Shown piece by piece: positions 47,770-60,664 of a DNA stretch of 64,000 nucleotides. A model generated the notes under the pieces. That model had not been told where the DNA came from. It saw only the letters and a program-made list of their open reading frames with translations, and made no database searches. The position numbers and the translations under genes are program-made. Every line of letters begins with the position of its first letter. The stretch's first letter is position 1. Origin of the DNA: Hetaerina americana (lineage: Eukaryota; Arthropoda; Insecta; Odonata; Calopterygidae); the NCBI GenBank assembly GCA_022747635.1, contig JAKTNV010000764.1:1-64000 (forward strand). The letters run 5' to 3'.

Positions 47770-50700
47770 CTCAAACATTCACTCTAAAACAGAAGATTGT
47801 TGTTTTTCGCAATATTTTTAGAAATTTGGGCTCTTTTAATAACATTAACACTTGGGCTGAAGCATCTTTTATGATCTTTTATTGTCTTTCAGGATTCATT
47901 CTGGGTTTTATTTTGTTTATTTGATGAAAATGAACAACAATACACACCTTGGATACATTTTTGTTTGATTTGTGTCGAGTTAGATTTTCACCTAGAACCC
48001 AAAGGGGGCGTATTGGCACTTTTCATGGAAAAATGTGAAAAATTAAATTTTCTAAAAATGAATTAAATGCCTTCTAAACACCTCAAACATTCACTCTAAA
48101 ACCGAAAATTGTTGTTTTTCGCAATATTTTTAGAAATTTGGGCCCTTTTAGTAACATTTACACTTTCTCTGAAGAAACTTTTATGCTCATTTCTTGTCCT
48201 TCAAGATTAATTCTGGGTTTTATTTAGTTTATTTGATGAAAATGAACAACAATACACACCACGGAAACATTTTTGTTTGATTTGTGTCGAGTGAGATTTT
48301 CACCTAGAACCCAAAGGGGGGGGGTATTGGCACTTTTCATGGAAAAATGTGAAAAATTAAATTTTCTAAAAATGAAATAAATGCCTACTAAACACCTCAA
48401 ACATTCACTCTAAAACAGAAGATTGTTTTTTTTCGCAATATTTTTAAAAATTTGGGCTCTTTTAGTAACATTAACACTTTCTCTGAAGCAACTTTTATGC
48501 TCATTTCTTGTCCTTCAAGATTAATTCTGGGTTTTATTTTGTTTATTTGATGAAAATGAACAACAATACACACCATGGAAACATTTTTGTTTGATTTGTG
48601 TCGAGTGAGTTTTTCACATAGAACCCAAAGGGGGTAAAGGCACTTTTCATGGAAAAATGTAAAAAATTAAATTTTCTAAAAATGAAATAAATGCCTTCTA
48701 AACACCTCAAACATTCACTCTAAAACAGAAGATTGTTATTTTTCGCAATATTTTTAGAAATTTTGCTCTTTTAGTAACATTAACACTTGCGCTGGAGTAT
48801 CTTTTATACTTATTTATTGTATTTCAGGATTAATTCTGGGTTTTATTTTGTTTATTTGATGAAAATGATCAACAATACACACCTTGGATACATTTTTGTT
48901 TGATTTGTAACGAGTGAGATTTTCACCTAGAACCCAAAGGGGGGGTATTGGCAATTTTCATGGAAAAATGTGAAAAATTAAATTTTCTAAAAATGAAATA
49001 AATGCCTTCTAAACACCACAAACATTCACTCTAAAACAGAAGATTGTTGTTTTTCGCAATATTTTTAGAAATTTGGGCTCTTTTAGTAAAATTAACACTT
49101 GCGCTGAAGCATCTTTTATGCTCATTTCATGTCTTTCCGGATTAATTCTGGGTTTTATTTTGTTTATTTGATGAAATTGAACAAATTTACTCACCATGGA
49201 AACATTTTTGTTTGATTTGTGTCAAGTGAGATTTTCACCTAGAACCCAAAGGGGGGGGTATTGGCACTTTTCATGGAAAAATGTGAAATATTACAATTTC
49301 TAAAAATGAATGAAATTCCTTCTAAACACCTCAAACATTCACTCTAAAACAGAAGATTGTTGTTTTTCGCAATATTTTTAGAAATTTGGGCTCTTTTAAT
49401 AACATTAACACTTGGGCTGAAGCATCTTTTATGATCTTTTATTGTCTTTCAGGATTCATTCTGGGTTTATTTTGTTTATTTGATGAAAATGATCAACAAT
49501 ACACACATTGGATACATTTTTGTTTGATTTGTGTCGAGTGAGATTTTCACCTAGAACCCAAAGGTATTGGCACTTTTCATGGAAAAATGTGAAAAATTAA
49601 ATTTTCTAAAAATGAATTAAATGCCTTCTAAACACCTCAAACATTCACTCTAAAACAGAAGATTGTTGTTTTTCGCAATATTTTTAGAAATTTGGGCTCT
49701 TTTAATAACATTAACACTTTCTCTGAAGCAACTTTTATGCTCATTTCTTGTCCTTCATGATTAATTCTGGGTTTTATTTTGTTTATTTGATGAAAATGAA
49801 CAACAATACACACCATGGAAACGTTTTTGTTTGATTTGTGTCGAGTGAGATTTTCACCTAGAACCCAAAGGGGGGGTATTGGCACTTTTCATGGAAAATT
49901 GTAAAAAATTAAATTTTCTAAAAATGAAATAAATGCCTTCTAAACACCTCAAACATTCACTCTAAAACAGAAGATTGTTGTTTTTCGCAATGTTTTTAGA
50001 AATTTGGGCTCTTTTAGTAATATTAACACTTGCGCTGAAGCAACTTTTATGCTCATTTCTTGTCTTTCAGGATTAATTCTGGGTTTTATTTTGTTTATTT
50101 GATGAAGATGAACAACAATACATACCATGGAAACATTTTTGTTTGATTTGCGTCAAGTGAGATTTTCACCTAGAACCCAAAGGGGGGGTATTGGCACTTT
50201 TCATGGAAAAATGTGAAAAATTAAATTTTCTAAAAATAAAATAAATGCCTTCTAAACACCTCAAACATTCACTCTAAAACAGAAGATTGTTGTTTTTCGC
50301 AATATTTTTAGAAATTTGGGGTCTTTTAGTAACATTAACACCTGGGCTGAAGCATCTTTTATGATCATTTATTGTCTTTCAGGATACATTCTCGGTTTTA
50401 TTTTTTTTATTTGATGAAAATGAACAACAATACACACCTTGGATGCATTTTTGTTTGATTTGTAACGAGTGAGATTTTCACCTAGAACCCAAAGGGGGGG
50501 GCATTGGCACTTTTCATGGAAAAATGTGAAAAATTAAATTTTCTAAAAATGAAATAAATGCCTTCTAAACACCTAAAACATTCACTCTATAATGGAAGAT
50601 TGTTGTTTTTCGAAATATTTTTAGAAATGTGGGCTCTTTTAGTAACATTAACACCTGGGCTGAAGCATCTATTATGATCATTTATTGTCTTTCAGGATAC

Positions 50701-51490
50701 ATTCTGGGTTTTATTTTGTTTATTTGATGAAAATGAACAACAATACACACCTTGGATACATTTTTGTTTGATTTGTGTCGAGTGAGATTTTCACCTAGAA
50801 CAAAAAGGGGGGGTATTGGCACTTTTCATGGAAAAATGTGAAAAATTAAATTTTCTAAAAATGAAATAAATGCTTTCTAAACACCTCAAACATTCACTCT
50901 AAAACAGAAGATTGTTGTTTTTCGCAATATTTTTAGAAATTTGGGCTCTTTTAGTAACATTAACACTTTCTCTGAAGCAACTTTTATGCTCATTTCTTGT
51001 CCTTCAAGATTAATTCTGGGTTTTATTTTGTTTATTAGATGAAAATGAACAACAATACACACCATGGAAACATTTTTGTTTGATTTGTGTCGAGTGAGAT
51101 TTTCACCTAGAACCCAAAGGGGGGTTATTGGCACTTTTCATGGAAAAATGTAAAAAATTAAATTTTCTAAAAATGAAATAAATGCTTTCTTAACACCTCA
51201 AACATTCACTCTAAAACAGAAGATTGTTGTTTTTCGCAATATTTTTAGAAATTTGGGCTCCTTTAATAACATTAACACTTGGGCTTAAGAATCTTTTATG
51301 ATCTTTTATTGTCTTTCAGGATTCATTCTGGGTTTTATTTTGTTTATTTGATGAAAATGAACAACAATACACACCTTGGATACATTTTTGTTTGATTTGT
51401 GTCGAGTGAGATTTTCACCTAGAACCTAGGGTATTGGCACTTTTCATGGAAAAATGTGAAAAATTAAATTTTCTAAAAATGAAATAAATG
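47770..51490 (+). repeat. Long-range copy of 17.2-20.9 kb
   Basis: Collinear over about 3.7 kb with 17200-20930 at a near-constant 30567-30570 bp. It carries private changes such as CGAGTTAGATT near 47976 and TATTTAGTTTATTTG near 48221. The D6-type order of 12 monomers is kept. Confidence 0.85.
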
Positions 51491-51989
51491 CCTTCTAAAC
51501 ACCACAAACATTCACTCTAAAACAGAAGATTGTTGTTTTTCGCAATATTTTTAGAAATTTGGGCTCTTTTAGTAACATTAACGCTTTCGCTGAAGCAACT
51601 TTTATGCTCATTTCTTGTCTTTCAAGATTAATTCTTGGTTTTATTTTGTTTATTTGATGAAAATGAACAACAATACACACCATGGAAACATTTTTGTTTG
51701 ATTTGTGCCGAGTGAGATTTTCACCTAGAACACAAAGGGGGGGGGTTCTGGCACTTTTCATGGAAAAATGTGAAAAATTAAATTTTCTTAAATGAAATAA
51801 ATGCCTTCTAAACACCTCAAGCATTCACTCTTAAGCAGAAGATTGTTGTTTTTCGCAATATTTTTAGAAATTTGGGCTCTTAAAATAACATTAACACTTG
51901 CGCTGAAGCATCTTTTATGATCTTTAATTGTCTTTCAGGATTCATTCTGGGTTTTATTTTGTTTATTTGATGAAAATGAACAACAATAC

Positions 51990-54290
51990 ACACCATGGAA
52001 ACATTTTTGATTGATTTGTGTCGAGTGAGATTTTCACCTAGAACCCAAAAGGGGGGGTATTGGCACTTTTCATGGAAAAATGTGAAAAATTAAATTTTCT
52101 AAAAATGAAATAAATGCCTTCTAAACACATCAAACATTCACTCTAAAACAGAAGATTGTTGTTTTTCGCAATATTTGTAGAAATTTGGGCTCTTTTAGTA
52201 ACATTAACATCTGGGCTGAAGCATCTTTTATGATCATTTATTTTCTTTCAGGATTCATTCTGGGTTTTATTTTGTTTATTTGATGAAAATGAACAACTAT
52301 ACACACCTTGGATACATTTTTGTTTGATTTGTGTCGAGTGAGATTTTCACCTAGAACCCAAAGGGGGGGGTATTGGCACTTTTCATGGAAAAATGTGAAA
52401 AATTAAATTTTCTAAAAATGAAATAAATGCCTTCTAAACACCTCAAACATTCACTCTAAAACAGAAGATATTGTTTTTCGCAATATTTTTAGAAATTTGG
52501 GCTCTTTTAGTAACATTAACACTTGCGCTGAAGCATCTTTTATGCTCATTTCATGTCTTTCCGGATTAATAACTGGGTTTTATTTTTTTTATTTGATGAA
52601 AATGAACAACAATACTCACCATGGAAACATTTTTGTTTGATTTGTGTCAAGTGAGATTTTCACCTAGAACCCAAAGGGGGGGGTATTGGCACTTTTCATG
52701 GAAAAATGAGAAAAATTACATTCTCTAAAAATGAAATAAATGCCTTCTAAACACCTCAAACATTCACTCTTAAACAGAAGATTGTTGTTTTTCGCAATAT
52801 TTTTAGAAATTTGGGCTCTTTTAATAACATTAACACTTGGGCTGAAGCATCTTTTATGATCTTTAATTGTCTTTCAGGATTCATTCTGGGTTTTATTTTG
52901 TTTATTTGATGAAAATGAACAACAATACACACCTTGGATGCATTTTTGTTTGATTTGTGGTGACTGAGATTTTCACCTTGAACCCAAAGGGGGGGGCATT
53001 GGCAGTTTTCATGGAAAAATGTGAAAAATTAAATTTTCTAAAAATGAAATAAATGCCTAATAAACACCTCAAACATTCACTCTAAAACAGAAAATTGTTG
53101 TTTTTCGCAATATTTTTAGAAATTTGGGGTCTTTTAGTAACATTAACACCTGGGCTGAAGCATATGTTATGATCATTTATTGTCTTTCAGGATACATTCT
53201 GGGTTTTATTTTGTTTATTTGATGAAAATGAACAACAATACACACCTTGGATACATTTTTGTTTGATTTGTGTCGAGTGAGATTTTCACCTAGAACCCAA
53301 AGGTGGGGGTATTGGCACTTTTCATGGAAAAATGTGGAAAATTAAATTTTCTAAAAATGAAATAAATGCCTTCTAAACACCTCAAACATTCACTCTAAAA
53401 CCGAAGATTGTTGTTTTTCGCAATATTTTTAGAAATTTGGGCTCTTTTAGTAACATTTACACTTTCTCTGAAGCAACTTTTATGCTCATTTCTTGTCCTT
53501 CAAGATTAATTCTGAATTTTATTTTGTTTATTTGATATAAATGAAAAACAATACACACCATGGAAACATTTTTGTTTGATTTGTGTCGAGTGAGATTTTC
53601 ACCTAGAACCCAAAGGGGGGGGGTAATTGGCACTTTTCATGGAAAAATGTGAAAAATTAAATTTTCTAAAAATGAAATAAATGCCTTCTAAACACCTCAA
53701 ACATTCACTCTAAAACAGAAGATTGTTTTTTTTCGCAATATTTTTAGAAATTTGGGCTCTTTTAGTAACATTAAAGCTTTCGCTGAAGCAACTTTTATGC
53801 TCATTTCTTGTCTTTCAAGATTAATTCTTGGTTTTAATTTGTTTATTTGATGAAAATGAACAACAATACACACCATGGAAACATTTTTGTTTGATTTTTG
53901 TCGAGTGAGATTTTCACATAGAACCCAAAGGGGGTAAAGGCACTTTTCATGGAAAAATGTAAAAAATTAAATTTTCTAAAAATGAAACAAATGCCTTCTA
54001 AACACCTCAAACATTCACTCTAAAACAGAAGATTGTTATTTTTCGCAATATTTTTAGAAATTTGGGCTCTTTTAGTAACATTAACACTTGCGCTGAAGTA
54101 TCTTTTATTCTTATTTCTTGTATTTCAGGATTAATTCTGGGTTTTATTTTGTTTATTTGATGAAAATGAACAACAATACTCACCATGGAAACATTTTTGT
54201 TAGATTTGTGTCAAGTGAGATTTTCACCTAGAACCCAAAGGGGGGGGTATTGGCACTTTTCATGGAAAAATGTGAAAAATTACATTTTCT
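51990..54290 (+). repeat. Long-range copy of 27.05-29.35 kb
   Basis: Collinear with the right-hand D2 copy at an offset of 24945-24947 bp (80 monomers). Shared marks are CCAAAAGGGG at 52045, AGATATTGTTTTTC near 52467, TGACTGAG near 52962, AACCGAAG near 53400 and GGGTAAAGGC near 53934. It then joins a monomer carrying ATTAACTC and CACTGGGGCTG (54327-54405) that belongs further along the unit, so about two monomers are missing at the join. Confidence 0.8.
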
Positions 54291-57200
54291 AAAAATGAAT
54301 GAAATTCCTTCTAAACACCTCAAACATTAACTCTAAAACAGAAGATTGTTGTTTTTCGCAATATTTTTAGAAATTTGGGCTCTTTTAATAACATAAACAC
54401 TGGGGCTGAAGCATCTTTTATGATCTTTTATTGTCTTTCAGGATTCATTCTGGGTTTTATTTTGATTATTTGATGAAAATGAACAACAATACACACCTTG
54501 GATACATTTTTGTTTGATTTGTGTCGAGTAAGATTTTCACCTAGAACCCAAAGGGGGGGTATTGGCACTTTTCATGGAAAAATGTGAAAAATTAAATTTT
54601 CTAAAAATGAAATAAATGCCTTCTAAACACCTCAAACATTCACTCTAAAACAGAAGATTGTTGTTTTTCGCAATATTTTTAGAAATTTGGGCTACAATAG
54701 TAACATTAACACCTGGGCTGAAGCATATTTTATGATCATTTATTGTCTTTCAGGATACATTCTGGGTTTTATTTTGTTTATTTGATGAAAATGAACAACA
54801 ATTCACACCTTGGATGCATTTTTGTTTGATTTGTGTTGATAGAGATTTTCACCTAGAACCCAAAGGGGGGGGCATTGGCACTCTTCATGGAAAAATGTGA
54901 AAAATTAAATTTTCTTAAAATGAAATAAATGCCTTCTAAACACCTCAAACATTCACTCTAAAAAAGAAGATTGTTGTTTTTCGCAATATTTTTAGAAATT
55001 TGGGCTCTTTTAGTAACATTAACACTTTCTCTTAAGCAACTTTTATGCTCATTTCTTGTCCTTCAAGATTAATTCTGGGTTTTATTTTGTTTATTTGATG
55101 AAAATGAACAACAATACACACCATGGAAACGTTTTTGTTTGATTTGTGTCGAGTGAGATTTTCACCTAGAACCCAAAGGGGGGGGGGTATTGGCACTTTT
55201 CATGGAAAAATGTCAAAAATTAAATTTTCTAAAAATGAAATAAAAGCCTTCTAAACACCTCAAACATTCACTCTAAAACAGAAGATTGTTGTTTTTCGCA
55301 ATATTTTTAGAAATTTGGGCTCTTTTAGTAACATTAACACTTGCGCTGAAGCAACTTTTCTTGTCTTTCAGGATTAATTCTGGGTTTTATTTTGTTTATT
55401 TGATGAAGATGAACAACAATACATACCATGGAAACATTTTTGTTTGATTTGCGTCAAGTGAGATTTTCACCTAGAACCCAAAGGGGGGGTATTGGCACTT
55501 TTCATGGAAAAATGTGAAAAATTACATTTTCTAAAAATGAATGAAATTCCTTCTAAACACCTTAAACATTCACTCTAAAACAGAAGATTGTTTTTTTCGC
55601 AATATTTTTAGAAATTTGGGCTCTTTTAATAACATTAACACTTGGGCTGAAGCATCTTTTATGATCTTTTATTGTCTTTCAGGATTCATTCTGGGTTTTG
55701 TTTTGTTTATTCGATGAAAATGATCAACAATACACACCTTGGATACATTTTTGTTTGATTTGTGTTGAGTGAGATTTTCACCTAGAACCCAAAGGGGGGG
55801 TATTGGCACTTTTCATGGAAAAATGTGAAAAATTAAATTTTCTAAAAATGAAATAAATGCTTTCTAAACACCTCAAACATTCACTCTAAAACAGAAGATT
55901 GTTGTTTTTCGCAATATTTTTAGAAATTTTGGCTCTTTTAGTAACATTAACACTTTCTCTGAAGCAACTTTTATGCTCATTTCTTGTCCTTCAAGATAAA
56001 TCTGGGTTTTATTTTGTTTATTTGATGAAAATGTAAAACAATACACACCATGGAAACATTTTTGTTTGATTTGTGTCGAGTGAGATTTTCACCTAGAACC
56101 CAAAGGGGGGGTATTGGCACTTTTCATGGAAAAATGTGAAAAATTTAATTTTCTAAAAATGAAATAAATGCCTTCTAAACACCACAAACATTCACTCTAA
56201 AACAGAAGATTGTTGTTTTTCGCAATATTTTTAGAAATTTGGGCTCTTTTAGTAACATTAAAGCTTTCGCTGAAGCAACTTTTATGCTCATTTCTTGTCT
56301 TTCAAGATTAATTCTTGGTTTTAATTTGTTTATTTGATGAAAATGAACAACAATACACACCATGGAAACATTTTTGTTTGATTTTTGACGAGTGAGATTT
56401 TCACCTAGAACCCAAAGGGGGGGGTATTTGCACTTTTCATGGAAAAATGTAGAAAATTAAATTTTCTAAAAATGAAAAAAATGCTTTCTAAACACCTCAA
56501 ACATTCACTCTAAAACAGAAGATTGTTGTTTTTCGCAATATTTTTAGAAATTTGGGCTCTTTTAGTAACATTAACATCTGGGCTGAAGCATCTTTTATGA
56601 TCATTTATTTTCTTTCAGGATTCATTCTAGGTTTTATTTCGTTTATTTGATGAAAATGAACAACAATACACACCTTGGATACATTTTTGTTTGATATGTG
56701 TCGAGTGAGATTTTCACCTAGAACCGAAAGGGGGGGGTATTGGCACTTTTCATGGAAAAATGTGAAAAATTAAATTTTCTAAAAATGAAATAAATGCCTT
56801 CTAAACACCTCAAACATTCACTCTAAAACAGAAGATATTGTTTTTCGCAATATTTTTAGAAATTTGGGCTCTTTTAGTAACATTAACACTTGCGCTGAAC
56901 CATCTTTTATGATCTTTTATTGTCTTTCAGGATTCATTCTGGGTTTTATTTTGTTTATTTGATGAAAATGAACAACAATACTCACCATGGAAACATTTTT
57001 GTTTGATTTGTGTCAAGTAAGATTTTCACCTAGAACCCAAAGGGGGGGTATTGGCACTTTTCATGGAAAAATGTGAAAAATTACATTTTCTAAAAATGAA
57101 ATAAATGCCTTGTAAACACCTCAAACATTAACTCTAAAACAGAAGATTGTAGTTTTTCGCAATATTTTTAGAAATTTGGGCCCTTTTAATAACATTAACA

Positions 57201-58170
57201 CTTGGGCTGAAGCATCTTTTATGATTTTTTATTGTCTTTCAGGATTCATTCTGGGTTTTATTTTGATTATTTGATAAAAATGAACAACAATACACACCTT
57301 GGATACATTTTTGTTTGATTTGTGTCGAGTAAGATTTTCACCTAGAACCCAAAGGGGGGGTATTGGCACTTTTCATGGAAAAATGTGAAAAATTAAATTT
57401 TCTAAAAATGAAATAGATGCCTTTTAACACCTCAAACATTCACTCTAAAACAGAAGATTGTTGTTTTTCGCAATATTTTTAGAAATTTTGGCTCTTTTAG
57501 TAACATTAACACTTGCGCTGAAGCATTTTTTTATGCTCATTTCATGTCTTTCAGGATTAATTCTGGGTTTTATTTTGTTTATTTGATGAAAATGAACAAC
57601 AATACTCACCATGGAAACATTTTTGTTTGATTTGTTTTAAGTGAGATTTTCACCTAGAACCCAAAGGGGGGGGTATTGGTACTTTTCATGGAAAAATGTG
57701 AAAAATTACATTTTCTAAAAATGAAATAAATGCCTTCTAAACACCTCAAACGTTAACTCTAAAACAGATGATTGTTGTTTTTCGCAATATTTTTAGAAAT
57801 TTGGGCTCTTTTAATAACATAAACACTTGGGCTGAAGCATCTTTTATGATCTTTTATTGTCTTTCAGGATTCATTCTGGGTTTTATTTTGATTATTTGAT
57901 GAAAATGAACAACAATACACACCTTGGATACATTTTTGTTTGATTTGTGTCGAGTGAGATTTTCACCTAGAACCCAAAGGGGGGGTATTGGCACTTTTCA
58001 TTGAAAAATGTGAAAAATTAAATTTTCTAAAAATGAAATAAATGCCTTCTAAACACCTCAAACATTCACTCTAAAACGGAAGATTGTTGTTTTTCGCAAT
58101 ATTTTTAGAAATTTGGGCTCTTTTAGTAACATTAACACTTGCGCTGAAGCAACTTTTATGCTCATGTCTT
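54291..58170 (+). repeat. Mixed satellite monomers
   Basis: About 12 monomers. 54300-55330 matches 63050-64000 (CACTGGGGCTG, GGGCTACAATAG). A monomer near 55355 lacks ten bases between CAACTTTT and CTTGTC, the same deletion seen near 60655. 57660-58160 matches 60160-60480 (TTGGTACTTTTC, AAACGTTAACTC, ACAGATGATTG). No gene is present. Confidence 0.8.
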
Positions 58171-60180
58171 GTCTTTCAGGATTAATTCTGGGTTTTATTT
58201 TGTTTATTTGATGAAGATGAACAACAATACATACCATGGAAACATTTTTGTTTGATTTGCGTCAAGTGAGATTTTCACCTAGAACCCTAAGGGGGGGGTA
58301 TTGGCACTTTTCATGGAAAAATATGAAAAATTAAATTTTCTAAAAATGAAATAAATGCCTTCTAATCACCTCAAACATTCACTCTAAAACAGAAGATTGT
58401 TGTTTTTCGAAATATTTTTAGAAATGTGGGCTCTTTTAGTAACATTAACACCTGGGCTGAAGCGTCTTTAATGATCATTTATTGTCTTTCAGGATACATT
58501 CTGGGTTTTATTTTGTTTATTTGATGAAAATGAACAACAATACACACCTTGGATGCATTTTTGTTTGATTTGTGTCGAGTGAGATTTTCACCTAGAACCC
58601 AAAGGGGGGGGCATTGGCACTTTTCATGGAAAAATGTGAAAAATTAAATTTTCTTAAAATGAAATATATGCCTTCTAAACACCTCAAACATTCACTCTAA
58701 AACAGAAAATTGTTGTTTTTCGCAATATTTTTAGAAATTTGGGCTCTTTTAGTAACATTAACACCTGGGCTGAAGCATCTTTTATGATCATTTATTGTCT
58801 TTCAGGATACATTCTGGGTTTTATTTTGTTTATTTGATGAAAATGAACAACAATACACACCTTGGATACATTTTTGTTTGATTTGTGTCGAGTGAGATTT
58901 TCACCTAGAACCCAAAGGTGGGGGTATTGGCACTTTTCATGGAAAAATGTGAAAAATTAAATTTTCTAAAAATGAAATAAATGCCTTCTAAACACCTCAA
59001 ACATTCACTCTAAAACCGAAGATTGTTGTTTTTCGCAATATTTTTAGAAATTTGGGCTCTTTTAGTAACATTTACACTTTCTCTGAAGCAACTTTTATGC
59101 TCATTTCTTGTCCTTCAAGATTAATTCTGGGTTTTATTTTGTTTATTTGATATAAATGAAAAACAATACACACCATGGAAACATTTTTGTTTGATTTGTG
59201 TCGAGTGAGATTTTCACCTAGAACCCAAAGGGGGGGGGTAATTGGCACTTTTCATGGAAAAATGTGAAAAATTAAATTTTCTAAAAATGAAATAAATGCC
59301 TTCTAAACACCTCAAACATTCACTCTAAAACAGAAGATTGTTTTTTTTCGCAATATTTTTAGAAATTTGGGCTCTTTTAGTAACATTTACACTTTCTCTG
59401 AAGCAACTTTTATGCTCATTTCTTGTCCTTCAAGATTAATTCTGGGTTTTATTTTGTTTATTTGATGAAAATGGACAACAATACACACCATGGAAACATT
59501 TTTGTTTGATTTGTGTCGAGTGAGATTTTCACATAGAACCCAAAGGGGGTAAAGGCACTTTTCATGGAAAAATGTAAAAAATTAAATTTTCTAAAAATGA
59601 AACAAATGCCTTCTAAACACCTCAAACATTCACTCTAAAACAGAAGATTGTTATTTTTCGCAATATTTTTAGAAATTTGGGCTCTTTTAGTAACATTAAC
59701 ACTTGCGCTGAAGTATCTTTTATGCTTATTTCTTGTATTTCAGGATTAATTCTGGGTTTTATTTTGTTTATTTGATGAAAATGAACAACAATACTCACCA
59801 TGGAAACATTTTTGTTAGATTTGTGTCAAGTGAGATTTTCACCTAGAACCCAAAGGGGGGGGTATTGGCACTTTTCATGGAAAAATGTGAAAAATTACAT
59901 TTTCTAAAAATGAATGAAATTCCTTCTAAACACCTCAAACATTCACTCTAAAACAGAAGATTGTTGTTTTTCGCAATATTTTTAGAAATTTGGGCTCTTT
60001 TAATAACGTTAACACTTGGGCTGAAGCATCTTTTATGATCTTTTATTGTCTTTCAGGATTCATTCTGGGTTTTGTTTTGTTTATTTGATGAAAATGATCA
60101 ACAATACACACCTTGGATACATTTTTGTTTGATTTGTGTCGAGTGAGATTTTCACCTAGAACCCAAAGGGGGGGTATTGG
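58171..60180 (+). repeat. Higher-order block D5, copy 1 (8-monomer period)
   Basis: Near-identical to 60665-62675 at 2494-2495 bp. Shared marks are ACCCTAAGG, AAAATATGAAAAATT, TCTAATCACC, GAAGCGTCTTTAATG, AAATATATGCC, GATATAAATGAAAAAC and GGGGTAATTGG. The two sides diverge after about 60180, where copy 1 has TTGGTACTTTT. Confidence 0.9.
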
Positions 60181-60664
60181 TACTTTTCATGGAAAAATGT
60201 GAAAAATTACATTTTCTAAAAATGAAATAAATGCCTTCTAAACACCTCAAACGTTAACTCTAAAACAGATGATTGTTGTTTTTCGCAATATTTTTAGAAA
60301 TTTGGGCTCTTTTAATAACATAAACACTTGGGCTGAAGCATCTTTTATGATCTTTTATTGTCTTTCAGGATTCATTCTGGGTTTTATTTTGATTATTTGA
60401 TGAAAATGAACAACAATACACACCTTGGATACATTTTTGTTTGATTTGTGTCGAGTGAGATTTTCACCTAGAACCCAAAGGGGGGGGGGTATTGGCACTT
60501 TTCATGGAAAAATGTCAAAAATTAAATTTTCTAAAAATGAAATAAATGCCTTCTAAACACCTCAAACATTCACTCTAAAACAGAAGATTGTTGTTTTTCG
60601 CAATATTTTTAGAAATTTGGGCTCTTTTAGTAACATTAACACTTGCGCTGAAGCAACTTTTCTT

